Assembly (NCBI RefSeq): GCF_005818865.1
Contig: NZ_VBRY01000001.1
Span: 248,001-312,000, forward strand
Reading direction: 5' to 3'
DNA: 64,000 nucleotides
DNA from: Mariprofundus erugo
Lineage (GTDB): Bacteria > Pseudomonadota > Zetaproteobacteria > Mariprofundales > Mariprofundaceae
A program made the translations under genes and the position numbers. The notes under the pieces were generated by a model, which was given only the letters and a program-made list of their open reading frames with translations, was not told the origin of the DNA and did not search any database. The first letter of the stretch is position 1. Every line of letters begins with the position of its first letter. Of the stretch, positions 8,264 through 20,600 are shown one piece after another.

Positions 8264-9253
8264 ATGCACGCAATGCTTAAAAAGATCCTGCAAAGCGGGT
8301 TGCCTGAAGTGGGGCAGCAGGACTGTGCTGCACTGGCGAGTCTGTTGTGCTGTCAGCCGGTGGAGCGCTCAACGGCTGATTTTTCCGATCTTCTGGTGGC
8401 TACAGGGGCGATGCCCGACACACTGCTGCACCTCCTGATGAGCTGCGAAAACGCATTGATTCAGCAACTGGCAGCAACGGCTGAGCCGAAGTCGCTGGTA
8501 CTGCTGGCGCAGTGTCTGGATCAGATCAAGGCCTTGCAGCAGTCGATTCTGGCGGCTTTCGCCAGACAGATGCTGGTGCCGTTCAAGCTGAGTGAGTTTG
8601 GCGCATACAGCTCAGGCTGGGCGCAGCAGGGGTTTGTGCAACTACATAATTATTATCACGAAATGCCTGTCTCTGCCCGTGCCGGTTATCTGACCGGTGC
8701 AGCGATGCATATCGAGGTGGCTCTGTCAGCAGAGGTGGCCCGGGTGTTTGCTGCTGCGGGAGAGCAGCGGCAGGCATATGCGATGTGTCCTGATGGTAGC
8801 CGGATTGTACGCTTTGGTGGTGGCAAGGTTGTCGCCAGCAGCTTGCGTCTGGAGGTGCTGGCGATTGAGCCGGCCCGGCGGGAGCGGCGCAAGGTGGTAC
8901 GTGTGCAGCCGGAAACGGCGCCGGAGCTGAGATTGATGCGGCATGGGGAGATGGTGGTTGCCACCATGCATGATATCTCCGTCGACGGTGTGGGGCTGGA
9001 GCTGGCCTCACAGGTGGGGCTGCAGCCTGGAGAAACGGTGGGATGTTTATGGCGGCTGGATGCAAACAAAATCTATATCGAGGCGATAGTCCGCTGGGTG
9101 CATGAGGCGGATGGCCGTTGTCAGGCAGGCCTTGCTTTTACTTCCCTTGGTCCATTCAGTGAGTTGATTCAGAAGCTTGTCATGTCCGAGCAGCAGAAGA
9201 TTGTGGTGCGCTTGCGGGCGCTGCCGATTCCATTTTGGATGAACGTAGCATAA
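8264..9253 (+). CDS. PilZ-domain protein
   Basis: A 329-aa protein whose C-terminal third is a PilZ c-di-GMP receptor domain. The RxxxR part reads RRERRKVVR (about residues 204-212) and the DxSxxG part reads DISVDGVG about 30 residues later, so c-di-GMP binding is plausible. The first 190 residues are helical, with no membrane segment and no motif that I recognise. ATG8264 is preferred over TTG8228 upstream; neither has a strong ribosome binding site. With the GGDEF, EAL-like and type IV pilus genes nearby, a motility or surface role is plausible but unproven. Confidence 0.82.
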   Translation: MHAMLKKILQSGLPEVGQQDCAALASLLCCQPVERSTADFSDLLVATGAMPDTLLHLLMSCENALIQQLAATAEPKSLVLLAQCLDQIKALQQSILAAFARQMLVPFKLSEFGAYSSGWAQQGFVQLHNYYHEMPVSARAGYLTGAAMHIEVALSAEVARVFAAAGEQRQAYAMCPDGSRIVRFGGGKVVASSLRLEVLAIEPARRERRKVVRVQPETAPELRLMRHGEMVVATMHDISVDGVGLELASQVGLQPGETVGCLWRLDANKIYIEAIVRWVHEADGRCQAGLAFTSLGPFSELIQKLVMSEQQKIVVRLRALPIPFWMNVA

Positions 9254-9294
9254 GGAGGCGCTGATTCATCCGGCACCTGTCCGTTTTTTGTCAG

Positions 9295-9322
9295 TTGGCT
9301 TATGCGCGCCGGCTCGTAATAT
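9295..9322 (+). promoter_or_regulatory. Candidate leaderless promoter of trmB
   Basis: TTGGCT at 9295-9300, a 16-bp spacer and TAATAT at 9317-9322, only 7 nt before ATG9330. No Shine-Dalgarno sequence is present. Confidence 0.5.
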
Positions 9323-9329
9323 TGGCGGC

Positions 9330-10034
9330 ATGAGACTTACTAAAGAATTCAGAGATCAGTTTATTCAGCATGAAATGCGTACCCATGGCCGTAAAAACGG
9401 CTTTGTGACCACAGGTCAGGAGGCACGGTTGCTGCACTGGTTGCCGTTGATCGGGCTGCCGAAAGAGAAAACGCTGGCCGATGCCAATATTCCGGCCGGC
9501 TCTCCTGTTGTGATGGAGATCGGTTTCGGTAACGGTGATTTTCTTGTGCACCTGGCGCAGAACCATCCTGACTGGACGCTGATCGGTGTGGAGATCTATC
9601 TGCCGGGTGTGGCCAAGGCGGTGGGGCGCCTGGAGGATGCCGGCTTTATTGAACGAACCCGTATCACGCAGCTGCCGGCCCAGTTTGTTCTTGAACATCA
9701 GGTGGGAGAGGCTTCGCTCGACGGGATTCATATCAACCATCCGGATCCGTGGCCGAAGGCGAGGCATCACAAGCGCAGAATTATCCAGAAGGATTTTGCC
9801 GAGCTGATGGTGACAAGGCTCAAGCCGGGCGGATATATCAAGCTTGCCAGTGACAAGGCGGATCTGGCCGAGTGGATGCGTGATATTCTCGATGCAACCC
9901 CGGGGCTCGAAAATGTTGCCGGCACAGGCTGTTTTGTTGAACGTGATGAGGATCGTCCGGAAACCAAGTTCGAGCAGCGCGGTTTGCGTGCCGGTCGTAT
10001 CAGCCAGTTCCTTCATTATATCAAGCGCGCCTAA
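9330..10034 (+). CDS. trmB: tRNA (guanine-N7-)-methyltransferase
   Basis: Methylates G46 in the variable loop of tRNAs using S-adenosylmethionine. The SAM site MEIGFGNGDF, the ExY region GVEIYLPG and the signature NHPDPWPKARHHKRR are visible; the family usually has NFPDPW, so His replaces Phe here. Length is 234 aa, typical. The C-terminal TKFEQRGLRAG segment is conserved. The start is fixed by MRLTKEFR and by the -10-like box 7 nt upstream, which suggests a leaderless transcript. Confidence 0.95.
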   Translation: MRLTKEFRDQFIQHEMRTHGRKNGFVTTGQEARLLHWLPLIGLPKEKTLADANIPAGSPVVMEIGFGNGDFLVHLAQNHPDWTLIGVEIYLPGVAKAVGRLEDAGFIERTRITQLPAQFVLEHQVGEASLDGIHINHPDPWPKARHHKRRIIQKDFAELMVTRLKPGGYIKLASDKADLAEWMRDILDATPGLENVAGTGCFVERDEDRPETKFEQRGLRAGRISQFLHYIKRA

Positions 10035-10080
10035 GGAAGCGCTGCTCTGCGGGTGATGCGAGCTTGCGCGTCTGCATTTG

Positions 10081-10118
10081 TGCTATACTGCCAACGTTCC
10101 CCGGTCGACTGACCGGGG
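10081..10118 (+). promoter_or_regulatory. Extended -10 promoter and leader hairpin before the TerB-like gene
   Basis: TGCTATACT at 10081-10089 is a good extended -10 element. It is followed at 10099-10118 by a perfect 8-bp stem (CCCCGGTC / GACCGGGG) with a 4-nt loop, at the start of the predicted mRNA leader. Confidence 0.5.
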
Positions 10119-10156
10119 CAATGTGGCAAACACTGCGGGCGGAAGCGGAGGAACAG

Positions 10157-10582
10157 ATGTTCTTTGATTTATTCAGAAGCAGGCAAAGTCAGGCAAGCCA
10201 GCTTAGTCGCGATCGCCTGCAGGAGCTGGTGTTACATTTCCTGATGCAAATGGCATGGCTGGATGGCCAGCCCGATGAGCGCAAGAAGGAGTTGCTGAGC
10301 AAAATTCTTGTGCAGGTTTACCGTTTTGATAAAGAGACGGTGCACCGGAAAATAGATGCCTTTGACCCTGCCCATCAGGACTCCCACCTGGCACTGGGGG
10401 CTCTGCGGGCGCTTCCGGTTGGCGAGCGCGTGCAGCTGCTGCGCGATTTATGGGCTGTTGCCATTGCCGACGGGAGAGCTGCAGAGCGGGAGCAGGCTCT
10501 GTTTTATCGGGCCGCCAAGCTGCTCGATATCGAGGATAATGATTTTCTCGAAAAGTGTATCAAGGTGAAGGCCGAGCACTGA
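10157..10582 (+). CDS. TerB-like protein
   Basis: A 141-aa, all-helical, soluble protein resembling the TerB/TerB-like domain. Evidence is two similar acidic helix blocks, HFLMQMAWLDGQPDERKKE and LWAVAIADGRAAEREQALF, each with the family's D-G-x-x-x-x-x-E pattern that in TerB binds metal. Function in housekeeping contexts is unknown, and no other tellurite genes are near. ATG10157 follows GGAGGAA at good spacing. Confidence 0.72.
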   Translation: MFFDLFRSRQSQASQLSRDRLQELVLHFLMQMAWLDGQPDERKKELLSKILVQVYRFDKETVHRKIDAFDPAHQDSHLALGALRALPVGERVQLLRDLWAVAIADGRAAEREQALFYRAAKLLDIEDNDFLEKCIKVKAEH

Positions 10583-10628
10583 TTTTTTTCAGGTGGTCGG
10601 GCCGGAAATGATTATCGGTTCGGATGAG

Positions 10629-10657
10629 TTGATGAAGGGTCGTTTGCCGCCTATGCT
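10629..10657 (+). promoter_or_regulatory. Candidate leaderless promoter of the hybrid chemosensory kinase
   Basis: TTGATG at 10629-10634, a 17-bp spacer, TATGCT at 10652-10657, then 6 nt to ATG10664. This decides the start at 10664 over the in-frame Met at 10706. Confidence 0.55.
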
Positions 10658-10663
10658 GCAACC

Positions 10664-13600
10664 ATGCATTTTATCTCTCCCTCCAGTTCAGAGCATGCAG
10701 TGGTGATGGATCTGCCGGTTGTCGCCATTGGCGCATCTGCAGGCGGCCTTGAGGCGTTAAAATCACTGTTTGATCATACGCCGGCCGATACCGGTGCGGC
10801 CTTTATTGTGATCTCACATATGGATCCGACCCATACCAGCATGCTGGCAGAGATTCTTGCGCGTCACACAGCCATGCCGATATCGGATATTACCGATGGC
10901 ACACTGGTTATGGCGAACCGGATCTTTGTCATTCCGCCCGGTTATGATTTGAGTATCAGTCACAGCGTGTTGCGTTTGCACGAGGCGAAGAGGAAGGGCG
11001 GTCTGCGCCTGCCGGTCGACAGCTTTTGCCAGTCGCTGGCCCATGAGCGGAATGAAAATGCGATCGGCATTATTCTTTCCGGTACCGGCAGCGACGGCAC
11101 GGCCGGGATGAAAGCGATCAAGAGTTTCGGCGGCCTGGTGATTGTGCAGAAGCCGGATGATGCGCAATATGATGGCATGCCTGCCAATGTGATGGCGAGC
11201 GGCGCGGCCGACTATATTTTGCCGGCGGCAGAAATAGGTTCGGCACTGCAGCGTTATCTGCAGCACTGCCGAGCGCGCGGTTTTCTGGGGACCCGTATCA
11301 GTCATCTGGATAATCAGAATGATGATTACTACGCCATTCTTTCAGCAATACGGCGGCAGCTCGGTTATGACTTTTTTTCCTATCGCAAAAGCACCCTGCT
11401 GCGTCGTATCAAGCGACGTCTGGCGGTGTTGCATCTCGACAGTATCGCGGATTACGCCGCCTACATACTCAGCCACCATAAAGAAACGGAAGAGCTGTTT
11501 ATGGATATGTTGATCGGCGTAACCAGTTTTTTCCGCGATCCTGATGTATGGGGTGAGTTGCAGAAGGAGTTTATTGCCAGGCTTGGGGAGGATGGCAGGC
11601 AATCGCTGCGCATATGGATGCCGGGGTGTGCCACCGGTGAGGAGGTATATTCTCTGGCGATCATGCTGCAGGAGCATATCGCCAGAAAAGGCATACACCT
11701 TGATTATCAGATTTTTGCCACCGATATCGACAGCCGTGCCCTGGCCAGCGCTCGCAGTGGCATCTACCCTGAAAATATTGCCGATACCCTCTCTGCCGAA
11801 CGGTTGCAGCGCTTTTTCAGTCACGAGGGGAACCATTATCGAGTGTTACCTTCGCTGCGCGCCGGCATTGTTTTTTCCGAGCAGAATCTGCTCAGTGACC
11901 CGCCATTTTCCAAACTGGATGCGATTATCTGTCGGAATCTGTTTATTTACCTGCAATCCGAGGCTCAGGCCCGTGTACTTGAGATCTTCCATTTTTCACT
12001 GAATCCACACGGCTATCTGCTGCTGGGCAATACCGAATCGATTGGCCATCAGACGCATCTGTTCGAGACCATTTCGAAAAAGTGGCGCCTGTTCCGCCGT
12101 ATCAACAGCGGTAAACAGCGCAATCCCGGCCTGCTGGCGCGCCAGTTTAAATCCTCCGCCTCGATGCAGGAGGCTGCTGATTTACAGCGACGGCCGCCAG
12201 TGCCACGTGTGAGCGAGATTGCCACCCAGGTACTGCTGAAGGAGTACGTGCCGGCCTCGGTGTTGATCAATAGCAAATATCAGGTGCTCTATCACTATGG
12301 TGATACTGCCGGTTATCTTCATTATCCGACCGGTGAGTCTACCCATGATCTGTTTGCGCTGTTGCGTGAAGGCCTGGGAGCACGCGTACGAACGGCGATT
12401 CATAAGGCTCTCAAGGAGAAAAAGGGCGTTCGTGTCGAGGGGGCCAGGATCCAGCGGGATGATCAGCTGATGCACGTCAACCTGAGAGCCAAGCCACTGG
12501 CTGATTTTGAGGGTGGCGAAGGTTTAATCCTGATCAGTTTCGAAAATGCCTCACATCAGGGCAGCATCTGCCCGCTTGATACGGATGATCTTCAGCCTGA
12601 CAGCCAGCCCCTGATCAAACAGCTTGAGCAGGAGCTTTTGAGTACACGTGAGGATTTGCAGAACACGATCGAGGAGCTGGAGTCCTCCAATGAGGAGCTC
12701 AAGACGGCCAATGAGGAGGCCATGTCCTCCAACGAGGAGCTGCAGTCTTCGAATGAGGAGCTGGAAACCTCGAAGGAAGAGCTGCAGTCCTATAATGAAG
12801 AACTTAATACGGTTAACAGTGAGCTGCAGGAAAAGATTATTGCACTGGAACAGGCCAATACCGATCTGAATAACCTGATGACCAGTTCGGATAACGCTTC
12901 GGTCTTTCTTGATGCAGCACTGCAGATTCGCTTTTTTACGCCAGCCTCGCGCCGGTTATTCAATCTGATCGCCAGCGATATCGGGCGTCCGCTTTCGGAT
13001 ATCGCGGCAAAATTTGATCATCCTCAGCTGTTGCAGGATATTGATGCAGTCTTGCAAAACCGGCAGGGGGTTAACCGGGAGGTGCGCGACCATCGTGGAG
13101 ATTGGTATAACTGTCGCATTCTTCCCTACCGCTCACTGGGTAACGAGATGACAGGGGCCGTGATTACCTTTGATGATATCACGGCGGTAAAAATGGCGAT
13201 GGAGGAGATCCGGGAGCACCGGGAGCAGCTGCATCTGTTTATTCAGTATGCACCGGCAGCGATTGCCATGTTTGACTGCAACATGCGCTATATTGCTGCC
13301 AGCCGGCGCTGGCGTACGGATTTCAACCTTGGTGAGCGGGAGCTTGCCGGCCTCAGCCACTATGATGTGTTTCCCGATCTGCCCGAACGCTGGAAAGAGA
13401 TTCACCGCCGTTGCCTGGCCGGAGCGGTGGAATCATGTGATGAGGATCCGTTCCCGCGTGCCGATGGCAGCATCGACTGGGTGCGCTGGCAGGAGCTTCC
13501 CTGGCGCAACTCCCATGGTGAAATCAGTGGCGTTATCATTTTCTCCGAGCTGATTACTGAACGTAAGCAGGCCGAGCAGTTACTGCGGGATTCGCAGCAG

Positions 13601-15481
13601 CTGTTTCGCGAAACCTTTGAGCAGGCTGCGGTTGGTATTGCGCATGTGGGTATTGACGGAGAGTGGTTGCGTATCAACCGGCGTCTGGCCGCCATGCTCG
13701 GCTATACGCATGACGAATTGCTGGGCAAGACCTTTCAGCAGATTACTCATCCGGATGATCTCGATGCCGATCTGAAGCTGATGCAGCAGTTGATTGATGG
13801 CGTGATTCCTCATTATACGCTGGAGAAGCGTTACCTTCTCAAGGATGGCGCACCGTTATGGATCAACCTGACCGTGGCGCTGGTGCGCAATGAGCAGGGC
13901 GAGCCCGATTACTTTATTGCGGTGATTGAAGATATCAATGAGAGAAAACTGGCTCAGGAGCGCTTGCAAGTCAGTGAAAAGACGCTGCGTCAGGCACAGG
14001 AAACGGCTCATATCGGCAGCTGGAGCTGCGATGGCGGGGGGCGGATTACCTGGTCGGATGAGCTTTATCACATTTTCGGTCTTGATCCGGCCGTGTTCAC
14101 TCCCGATTGTGGCAGCCTTGCCAGTCTTGCCCATCCTGACGATCGCTTGCTGATGCAGAAGTGGGTGGAGCAGTGCCTTGCCAGCCAGGCGCCGTTGCCG
14201 GAGGTGTTCCGTATCATCAGGCCGGATGGTGTGGAGATTTATGTGCGCTGCCAGAGTGAGGTGGTGAGCGATGGCGAAGGCAGGATCCTGTCGGTCAATG
14301 GTACGGTTCAGGACATCAGCGAGCACAAGCAGCTTGAAGAGCAGTTTATTCAGGCCCAGAAAATGGAGGCTCTCGGCACGCTGGTGGGGGGGATTGCCCA
14401 CGATTTTAATAATATCCTCGCAGGTATGACCGGTAACCTCTATCTGGCCGGTCTGGATGAGACAGCTCATCCCGAAACCCTGGAGCATATCCGCAACGTC
14501 GACCACCTTTCCATGCGGGCATCCGAGCTGATTCGGCAGTTGCTGACGTTTGCCCGTAAGGATCGGGTCAATATGAAGCCTCTGCCTTTACCCTCCTTTA
14601 TCAAGGAGATGATCCGCTTTTTGCAGTCAGCCCTGTCCGAGAACATCGCCCTGAAGGTCGATGTGCCTGATCATCCGCTGGTGATCAGGGGTGATGCCAC
14701 CCAGCTGCATCAGGTGGTGATGAATCTGGTCAATAACGCCCGTGATGCATTGGCTGGCCGGGAAAATCCGAAGATCTCAGTGGCACTTGTGCCTGTGCAT
14801 GGCGATGAGTCATTCAGGCGCCTCCATCCGGAGGCGGAGGCCGGCGATTATGTCGATGTGCGGGTGCAGGATAATGGTTGTGGTATTCCGGCCGATTTGA
14901 TCGAGCATATTTTTGACCCGTTTTTTACCACCAAGGAGCAAGGCAAAGGAACCGGGCTCGGTTTGGCGATGGTGTTCGGAGCAGTGAAGACCCATCACGG
15001 TTTTATTGAGGTGGAGAGCAGTGATGCCGGAACCTGCTTCCATATCTATCTGCCACTGGTTGATGCCGAGCCGGTGCCGGTGGATGTGGTCGCGACACAG
15101 GTGGTCAGTGGCCATGGCGAGCTGATTCTTCTTGTTGATGATGATCCGCAGGTGATTACGGTGGGGGCGCGGGTATTGAAGCGGTTGGGCTATCGGGTGC
15201 TTGAGGCGCACAGCGGTGAGCAGGCGGTGGCGCTGTTTTCTGCCAGTCAGGATGAGGTCGCGCTGGTGGTGATGGATCTTGTCATGCCGCACATGAGCGG
15301 GGTGCAGGCCGTGGAGAAGATCCGAATGATCAAACCTGAGGCAAAAGTGATTTTCTGTACCGGCTATGACAAGGAGCTGGCGCTGCCGCAGGATGCGCTG
15401 GCCAATGCCGATGTGACCATTGTAAAGCCATATAATATCGATGATTTTAGTCGGGTGATCCGGCAGGTGCTGGTCGGATAG
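10664..15481 (+). CDS. CheB-CheR-PAS hybrid histidine kinase with receiver domain
   Basis: A 1605-aa cytosolic signalling protein combining a whole chemotaxis-like adaptation module with a hybrid kinase. In order: CheB methylesterase (about 16-200; GASAGG with Ser25, His52, Asp144 in GSDGTAG), CheR methyltransferase (about 220-490; GCATGEE SAM site, CRNLFIYL), a linker, a coiled coil of repeated SSNEEL/TSKEEL units (about 650-735), four PAS-like domains (about 735-1225), a HisKA box with AHDFNN (His near 1246), an HATPase domain and a C-terminal receiver (Asp near 1538 in VMDLVMP). Catalytic residues of every domain look intact. No membrane segment is seen. No adjacent chemoreceptor, CheA or CheW gene exists, so its targets are unknown. 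The gene stands alone. Confidence 0.93.
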   Translation: MHFISPSSSEHAVVMDLPVVAIGASAGGLEALKSLFDHTPADTGAAFIVISHMDPTHTSMLAEILARHTAMPISDITDGTLVMANRIFVIPPGYDLSISHSVLRLHEAKRKGGLRLPVDSFCQSLAHERNENAIGIILSGTGSDGTAGMKAIKSFGGLVIVQKPDDAQYDGMPANVMASGAADYILPAAEIGSALQRYLQHCRARGFLGTRISHLDNQNDDYYAILSAIRRQLGYDFFSYRKSTLLRRIKRRLAVLHLDSIADYAAYILSHHKETEELFMDMLIGVTSFFRDPDVWGELQKEFIARLGEDGRQSLRIWMPGCATGEEVYSLAIMLQEHIARKGIHLDYQIFATDIDSRALASARSGIYPENIADTLSAERLQRFFSHEGNHYRVLPSLRAGIVFSEQNLLSDPPFSKLDAIICRNLFIYLQSEAQARVLEIFHFSLNPHGYLLLGNTESIGHQTHLFETISKKWRLFRRINSGKQRNPGLLARQFKSSASMQEAADLQRRPPVPRVSEIATQVLLKEYVPASVLINSKYQVLYHYGDTAGYLHYPTGESTHDLFALLREGLGARVRTAIHKALKEKKGVRVEGARIQRDDQLMHVNLRAKPLADFEGGEGLILISFENASHQGSICPLDTDDLQPDSQPLIKQLEQELLSTREDLQNTIEELESSNEELKTANEEAMSSNEELQSSNEELETSKEELQSYNEELNTVNSELQEKIIALEQANTDLNNLMTSSDNASVFLDAALQIRFFTPASRRLFNLIASDIGRPLSDIAAKFDHPQLLQDIDAVLQNRQGVNREVRDHRGDWYNCRILPYRSLGNEMTGAVITFDDITAVKMAMEEIREHREQLHLFIQYAPAAIAMFDCNMRYIAASRRWRTDFNLGERELAGLSHYDVFPDLPERWKEIHRRCLAGAVESCDEDPFPRADGSIDWVRWQELPWRNSHGEISGVIIFSELITERKQAEQLLRDSQQLFRETFEQAAVGIAHVGIDGEWLRINRRLAAMLGYTHDELLGKTFQQITHPDDLDADLKLMQQLIDGVIPHYTLEKRYLLKDGAPLWINLTVALVRNEQGEPDYFIAVIEDINERKLAQERLQVSEKTLRQAQETAHIGSWSCDGGGRITWSDELYHIFGLDPAVFTPDCGSLASLAHPDDRLLMQKWVEQCLASQAPLPEVFRIIRPDGVEIYVRCQSEVVSDGEGRILSVNGTVQDISEHKQLEEQFIQAQKMEALGTLVGGIAHDFNNILAGMTGNLYLAGLDETAHPETLEHIRNVDHLSMRASELIRQLLTFARKDRVNMKPLPLPSFIKEMIRFLQSALSENIALKVDVPDHPLVIRGDATQLHQVVMNLVNNARDALAGRENPKISVALVPVHGDESFRRLHPEAEAGDYVDVRVQDNGCGIPADLIEHIFDPFFTTKEQGKGTGLGLAMVFGAVKTHHGFIEVESSDAGTCFHIYLPLVDAEPVPVDVVATQVVSGHGELILLVDDDPQVITVGARVLKRLGYRVLEAHSGEQAVALFSASQDEVALVVMDLVMPHMSGVQAVEKIRMIKPEAKVIFCTGYDKELALPQDALANADVTIVKPYNIDDFSRVIRQVLVG

Positions 15482-15630
15482 AGGCGTTGCCGGATGTGCT
15501 CCGCTACAGGCATGAGGACAGCGCTTCCGGGGGTTAAAAGCGTGGTCTGAAAGCGGCGACTGGCGGGCGATCACGGCAGAGACGGTGCTTCCGGAAGCTG
15601 TCGCCGATGCCGGGCAGGGCAATCACAGGC

Positions 15631-15658
15631 TGGTCAGCATGGAGTGTCGCGGTAGTAT
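15631..15658 (+). promoter_or_regulatory. Candidate leaderless promoter of uvrB
   Basis: TGGTCA at 15631-15636, a 16-bp spacer and TAGTAT at 15653-15658, with 6 nt (CGCGCG) before ATG15665. No ribosome binding site is visible. I see no LexA box in the 183-bp gap before uvrB. Confidence 0.45.
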
Positions 15659-15664
15659 CGCGCG

Positions 15665-17647
15665 ATGCGTTTTAAACTGTCAGGAGATTTTGAGCCCCGG
15701 GGTGATCAGCCGCAGGCGATTGCACAGCTGGTCCATGGGGTCATGGATGAGCATGCCCGCCACCAGACGTTGCTGGGTGTCACCGGTTCCGGTAAAACCT
15801 ACACCATGGCCTGTGTCATTGAGCGGACGCAAAAGCCGACACTGATCATGGCTCCGAACAAGACGCTGGCAGCCCAGCTGTATGGCGAGTTCAAACAGTT
15901 TTTTCCCGATAACGCCGTTGAATATTTTGTCTCCTATTACGACTATTACCAGCCTGAAGCCTATGTGCCCCAGTCGGATACCTATATAGAGAAGGACTCT
16001 GCCATCAATGAGCAGATTGACCGCATGCGCCATGCCGCGACAAGGGCGCTGCTGGAGCGTGAGGATGTGATAATTGTTTCATCCGTCTCCTGTATCTACG
16101 GTCTGGGTAGTCCTGAGGCTTACGCCAATATGCTGCTCTATGTCGAGCAGGGTCGTGAAACGGATCAGCGGGCGGCAGTCAATAAACTGGTTGAGCTGCA
16201 GTACCAGCGCAACGATATGGATTTTCATCGTGGTACCTTCCGTTTGCGCGGTGATGTGCTGGAGGTATTTCCTGCGCATGCCGAGGATTTTGCTGTTCGT
16301 ATCGAGTTTTTTGGTGATGAAGTCGATGCCATCTGCCGTTTTGATCCGCTGACAGGTCGTCGTATCGAGTCATTGCATAAATACACCATCTTCCCGAAAA
16401 GCCACTTTGTGACGCCGCGTGATCAGCTGCTGCGGGCGATGGATGCCATTCGTGATGAGCTGGCCGAGCGGCTGGCCGAGCTCTATGATCAGAACAAGCT
16501 GGTGGAGGCACAACGGCTGGAGCAGCGCACCATGTTTGATCTGGAGATGATCCAGGAGGTGGGTTATTGCACCGGAGTGGAAAACTACTCGCGTCACCTG
16601 ACCGGTCGTACACCGGGTGAGGCGCCACCGACACTGCTCGATTATCTGCCCAATAATGCACTGGTGATGCTGGACGAGTCGCATGTCACCGTGCCCCAGA
16701 TCGGGGGCATGTTCAAGGGTGACCGCGCCCGTAAGACCACATTGGTGGATTATGGTTTCCGGCTGCCATCGGCGCTGGACAACCGGCCACTGCAATTTCA
16801 TGAATTTGAAGCGATTGTGCCGCAAAGTATCTATGTGTCGGCGACTCCCGGCCCCTATGAGTTTGAGAAATGTATGGGGGTGGTGGTGGAGCAGGTGATC
16901 CGCCCGACGGGGCTGGTCGACCCGCTGGTGGAGGTGCGCCCGGCATCGTCACAGGTGGATGACTTTATTTCGGCGGCCAGGCCTGTGATCGCGGCCGGCT
17001 GGCGTGTGCTGGCCACCTGCCTGACCAAACGCATGGCCGAGGATCTGACAGAGTACCTGACGCAACTTGAAATGAGGGTCCGCTATCTGCATTCGGATAT
17101 CGATACGGTTGAACGGATGGAGATCCTGCGTGATTTGAGGATGGGTACGTTTGATGTGCTGATCGGCATTAACCTGCTGCGCGAGGGGCTGGATCTGCCC
17201 GAGGTGGCGCTGGTGACCATCTTTGATGCCGATAAAGAGGGTTTTTTGCGCTCGGAGCGTTCATTGACCCAGACGATCGGGCGGGCGGCGAGAAATGTCG
17301 AGGGGCGGGTGATTCTGTATGCCGATAAAGTGACGCATTCGATGCAGCGGGCGATGGATGAGACCGCGCGACGGCGTACCAGGCAGCTTGAATATAATGC
17401 CGCCAACGGCATTACCCCGCAGACCGTCCGTTCAGAGATCAAGGATGTACTCGGTTCAGTATATGAAATGGATTACGCTCATATTCCCGAAGTGGCAGAG
17501 CCTGAGCCTGTCACCGCCGGGGAGCGGCAGCAGCGTATGCGTGAGTTGGAGCGGTTGATGGCTGAAGCCGCTGCTGACCTGCGTTTTGAGGATGCTGCAC
17601 GTTATAGAGATGAGTTGATTGGCTTAAAGGAGAACATGGATGGCTGA
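15665..17647 (+). CDS. uvrB: Excinuclease ABC subunit B
   Basis: DNA-damage verification helicase-like subunit of nucleotide excision repair, working with UvrA and UvrC. It shows the Walker A motif GVTGSGKT (Lys44), the beta-hairpin region [12 protein letters not shown], the DExH-like LDESH, helicase motif VI region QTIGRAARN, and a C-terminal UVR domain that binds UvrC (about 625-660). Length is 660 aa, typical. The stop overlaps the next gene by 8 bp. uvrA and uvrC are not in the window. Confidence 0.97.
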   Translation: MRFKLSGDFEPRGDQPQAIAQLVHGVMDEHARHQTLLGVTGSGKTYTMACVIERTQKPTLIMAPNKTLAAQLYGEFKQFFPDNAVEYFVSYYDYYQPEAYVPQSDTYIEKDSAINEQIDRMRHAATRALLEREDVIIVSSVSCIYGLGSPEAYANMLLYVEQGRETDQRAAVNKLVELQYQRNDMDFHRGTFRLRGDVLEVFPAHAEDFAVRIEFFGDEVDAICRFDPLTGRRIESLHKYTIFPKSHFVTPRDQLLRAMDAIRDELAERLAELYDQNKLVEAQRLEQRTMFDLEMIQEVGYCTGVENYSRHLTGRTPGEAPPTLLDYLPNNALVMLDESHVTVPQIGGMFKGDRARKTTLVDYGFRLPSALDNRPLQFHEFEAIVPQSIYVSATPGPYEFEKCMGVVVEQVIRPTGLVDPLVEVRPASSQVDDFISAARPVIAAGWRVLATCLTKRMAEDLTEYLTQLEMRVRYLHSDIDTVERMEILRDLRMGTFDVLIGINLLREGLDLPEVALVTIFDADKEGFLRSERSLTQTIGRAARNVEGRVILYADKVTHSMQRAMDETARRRTRQLEYNAANGITPQTVRSEIKDVLGSVYEMDYAHIPEVAEPEPVTAGERQQRMRELERLMAEAAADLRFEDAARYRDELIGLKENMDG

Positions 17648-20600
17648 ATGGCCGGTGATTAGCGAGAAACGGATTCAGCAATGGTTGGGCAGCATTTACA
17701 GTGCGCGTGGCAAGAGCTATTTTCAGCAGGGGCATGTCTTGCAGCTGGAGATGGATGACGGGCTGCTGATGGCAAAAGTCAGGGGCGGAGGCGTCACCCC
17801 TTATCAGGTGCATGTCCGCTTCGGCAATCATGAGGCGCTGGTCTCCAGCTGCTCCTGTCCGATTGGCGGTGAATGCAAGCATGTGGCTGCCGCTCTGTAT
17901 GCATGGATGGAAGAGCAGGACGGTGCGCATGAAGAGCAGGCAGCCGTTGCCGCCCCCGCTCCGTTTGCATTTGCCCAGTGGTTGGGGGCGCTGGATCAGG
18001 TGCGTGACGGCAAGCCATCGCACGATGAGTTTCCCGACAGCACCCGGCAACGGCTGCTGTTTATTCTGCATCAGGATGGCGAGCGCAATGTAAGGCTGCA
18101 ATTCATTGTGGCGCGTATGCTCAAGGGCGGCGGTTATGGCAAGGCCACGCCTTATAATGCGGCCAATATCCTGGGCAGCCATACGCCGCAATATATTCTC
18201 TCTTCCGATGAGCGGATTCTGCGCGAGGTGGCCATGGATCGTTCACTGGGCAGCCTGCATGGTTACCGGCTGCAGGGTGAGGATGGCCTGCGAATTTTTA
18301 AACGGGTGGTCGCCAGCGGGCGCTGTCACTGGCAGAGCAAGGAGGCCCCGGCCATCCGGCAGGGGGAAAAGCGGCATGGTGAGTGGCGCTGGCAGCTGGA
18401 CGGGCGTGGTGATCAGTATCTGACGCTGGCCATGAGTGCCGAAGAGATTGTGGTGCCGACCTCTCCCCCCTGGTACCTCGATCTGCACAAGGGGGTATGC
18501 GGTCCGATCGAAAGCGGCCAGCCTGCTTCAGTGGCCGAGATTCTGTTGAATATGCCGGCTGTAGAGCTTGATTGTGCCGATGAGGTGCTGGCCTCGGTGA
18601 ACCGGCAGTTGCCGGGGGCAGTGCCTGCGCCGCACCGGTTGCTGCATGAGCACCGTCGGGTCAGACCGTTGCCACTGCTGCGCCTGACCACGATTCGCCC
18701 TGAAACCCGCTGGTCCTACAGGAATCCAGAGCAGTTTCATGTCGCCAGTCTTTATCTTGATTATGATGGTATGCGGGTACCCTATACCTCCAGTCCGAAA
18801 TCGATTCGCAGTATTCGAGGTGATCGGGTGATTGATTTTTCACCCGATTCCGTGGCCCACGCTGAAGCTGTGGATGCGCTCTCGGCCACTGGCCTGTTTC
18901 CACTGCAGGAACATCGCACTGCCGCCGCCGCGGATATTGATGAGAACCATTTCATTCTGACCGATGATGATCAGTGGCCGGACTGGATGCTTTATGAAAC
19001 CCCGACACTGGAAGAGCAGGGGTTTCGTGTTGAGGTGATGGATGACTTTCCTTACCGCATGGAGACAGCAAAAAACTGGCATCTGCAGCTTGCTGAAGGT
19101 GGTGGCAGTCGCCTGATGGGGCAGGCCATGTTTACCGCTACCCTGCATGATGGCGAAGAGGTGGATCTGATTGATGTGCTGGCGCGCTGGGTTGGCAGTC
19201 AGCCGAATCTGTTGAGCGAAAGCTCGCTGGCCTCGATTCGCGAGCAGGCAAGCATTGCGCTGCCCATGCCGGGCGGACGCTTTCTGGCGGCGCCGGGTGA
19301 GGCGATCGCCAATATTCTGCACTATATGCTCGACCTGTTTGCCAGCGGTAGCGGCGCAGAAGCAAAGCTCAGTGTGCCCCAGATGCTGGCGCTGGAAAAA
19401 CAGTTTGAAGGCGGTGATGTGCAGGTGTCGACGACGGCGTGGTTGCGGCAGATGCGGCAGCTGGCCGATATCGGCAGTGTGCCTGATTGCACGCTCCCGG
19501 TCGGGCTGAAAGCCACCCTGCGTGACTATCAGCATGAAGGTGTGAACTGGATGCAGATGCTCTGCCGTATGCAACTGGCGGGTATTCTGGCCGATGATAT
19601 GGGATTGGGTAAAACGATTCAGGCACTCACTCATATCCTGATCGAGAAGGAGGAGGGACGCCTGCAACAGCCTGCGCTGGTGATTGCTCCGACCAGCCTG
19701 ATGCACAACTGGCGGCGGGAGGCCGGCAAATTTACGCCCGATCTTTCTGTTCTCGTACTGCATGGGCCGGATCGGGCCCTGCGATTCGGTGAGATCTCCT
19801 CACATGATGTGGTGCTGACAACCTATCCGCTGCTGGTTCGTGATTTCGAGGTGCTCGAGGCTCAGCCATGGCATTTGCTGATTCTGGATGAGGCGCAGTA
19901 CATCAAAAACGCCGGCTCAAAAGCAGCGCAGCGGGTGCGTCGCCTGCATGCATCGCACAAGCTGTGTATGACCGGCACGCCGATGGAGAATCATCTGGGT
20001 GAGTTGTGGGCGCAGTTTGATTTTCTCATGCCCGGATACCTGCATGACAAGCGTCTTTTCTCCCGTGTGTTCCGTAAGCCCATTGAACTGCAGGGGGATC
20101 AGGCACGTCAGGAGGCATTGCATATCCGTGTGCGCCCGTTTTTGCTAAGGCGCAGCAAGGATCAGGTGGCGCTTGAGCTGCCGCCGAAAACCGAGATTAT
20201 CCGTTCTGTCGAGATGGAGGGGGCGCAGCGCGAGCTCTATGAGAGTGTGCGTCTGGCCATGCAGAAGCGGGTGCGTGATGCGGTGGCCTCGATGGGCGTG
20301 GCCCAGAGCCAGATTGTGGTGCTGGATGCATTGATGAAGATGCGACAGGTCTGTTGTGATCCGCGCCTGATGAGCGGTTTACAGGTCAAGCCGCCGGCCT
20401 CGGCGAAACTGGCGATGCTGCTGGAAATGCTGCCTGAAATGATCGAGGAAGGGCGCCAGATTCTGCTCTTCTCACAGTTCACCTCGATGCTGAAACTGAT
20501 TGAAGAAGCGGTGTCGGGGCTTGGCATTGAATATGTCAAATTGACCGGCCAGACGCGGGACCGTGAATTGCCGGTGGAGCGTTTCCAGCGCGGTGAGGTG

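Noticed and set aside
15482-15664. A LexA/SOS box upstream of uvrB
   Set aside because: No CTGT-N8-ACAG-like palindrome or other clear LexA site could be found in this gap.
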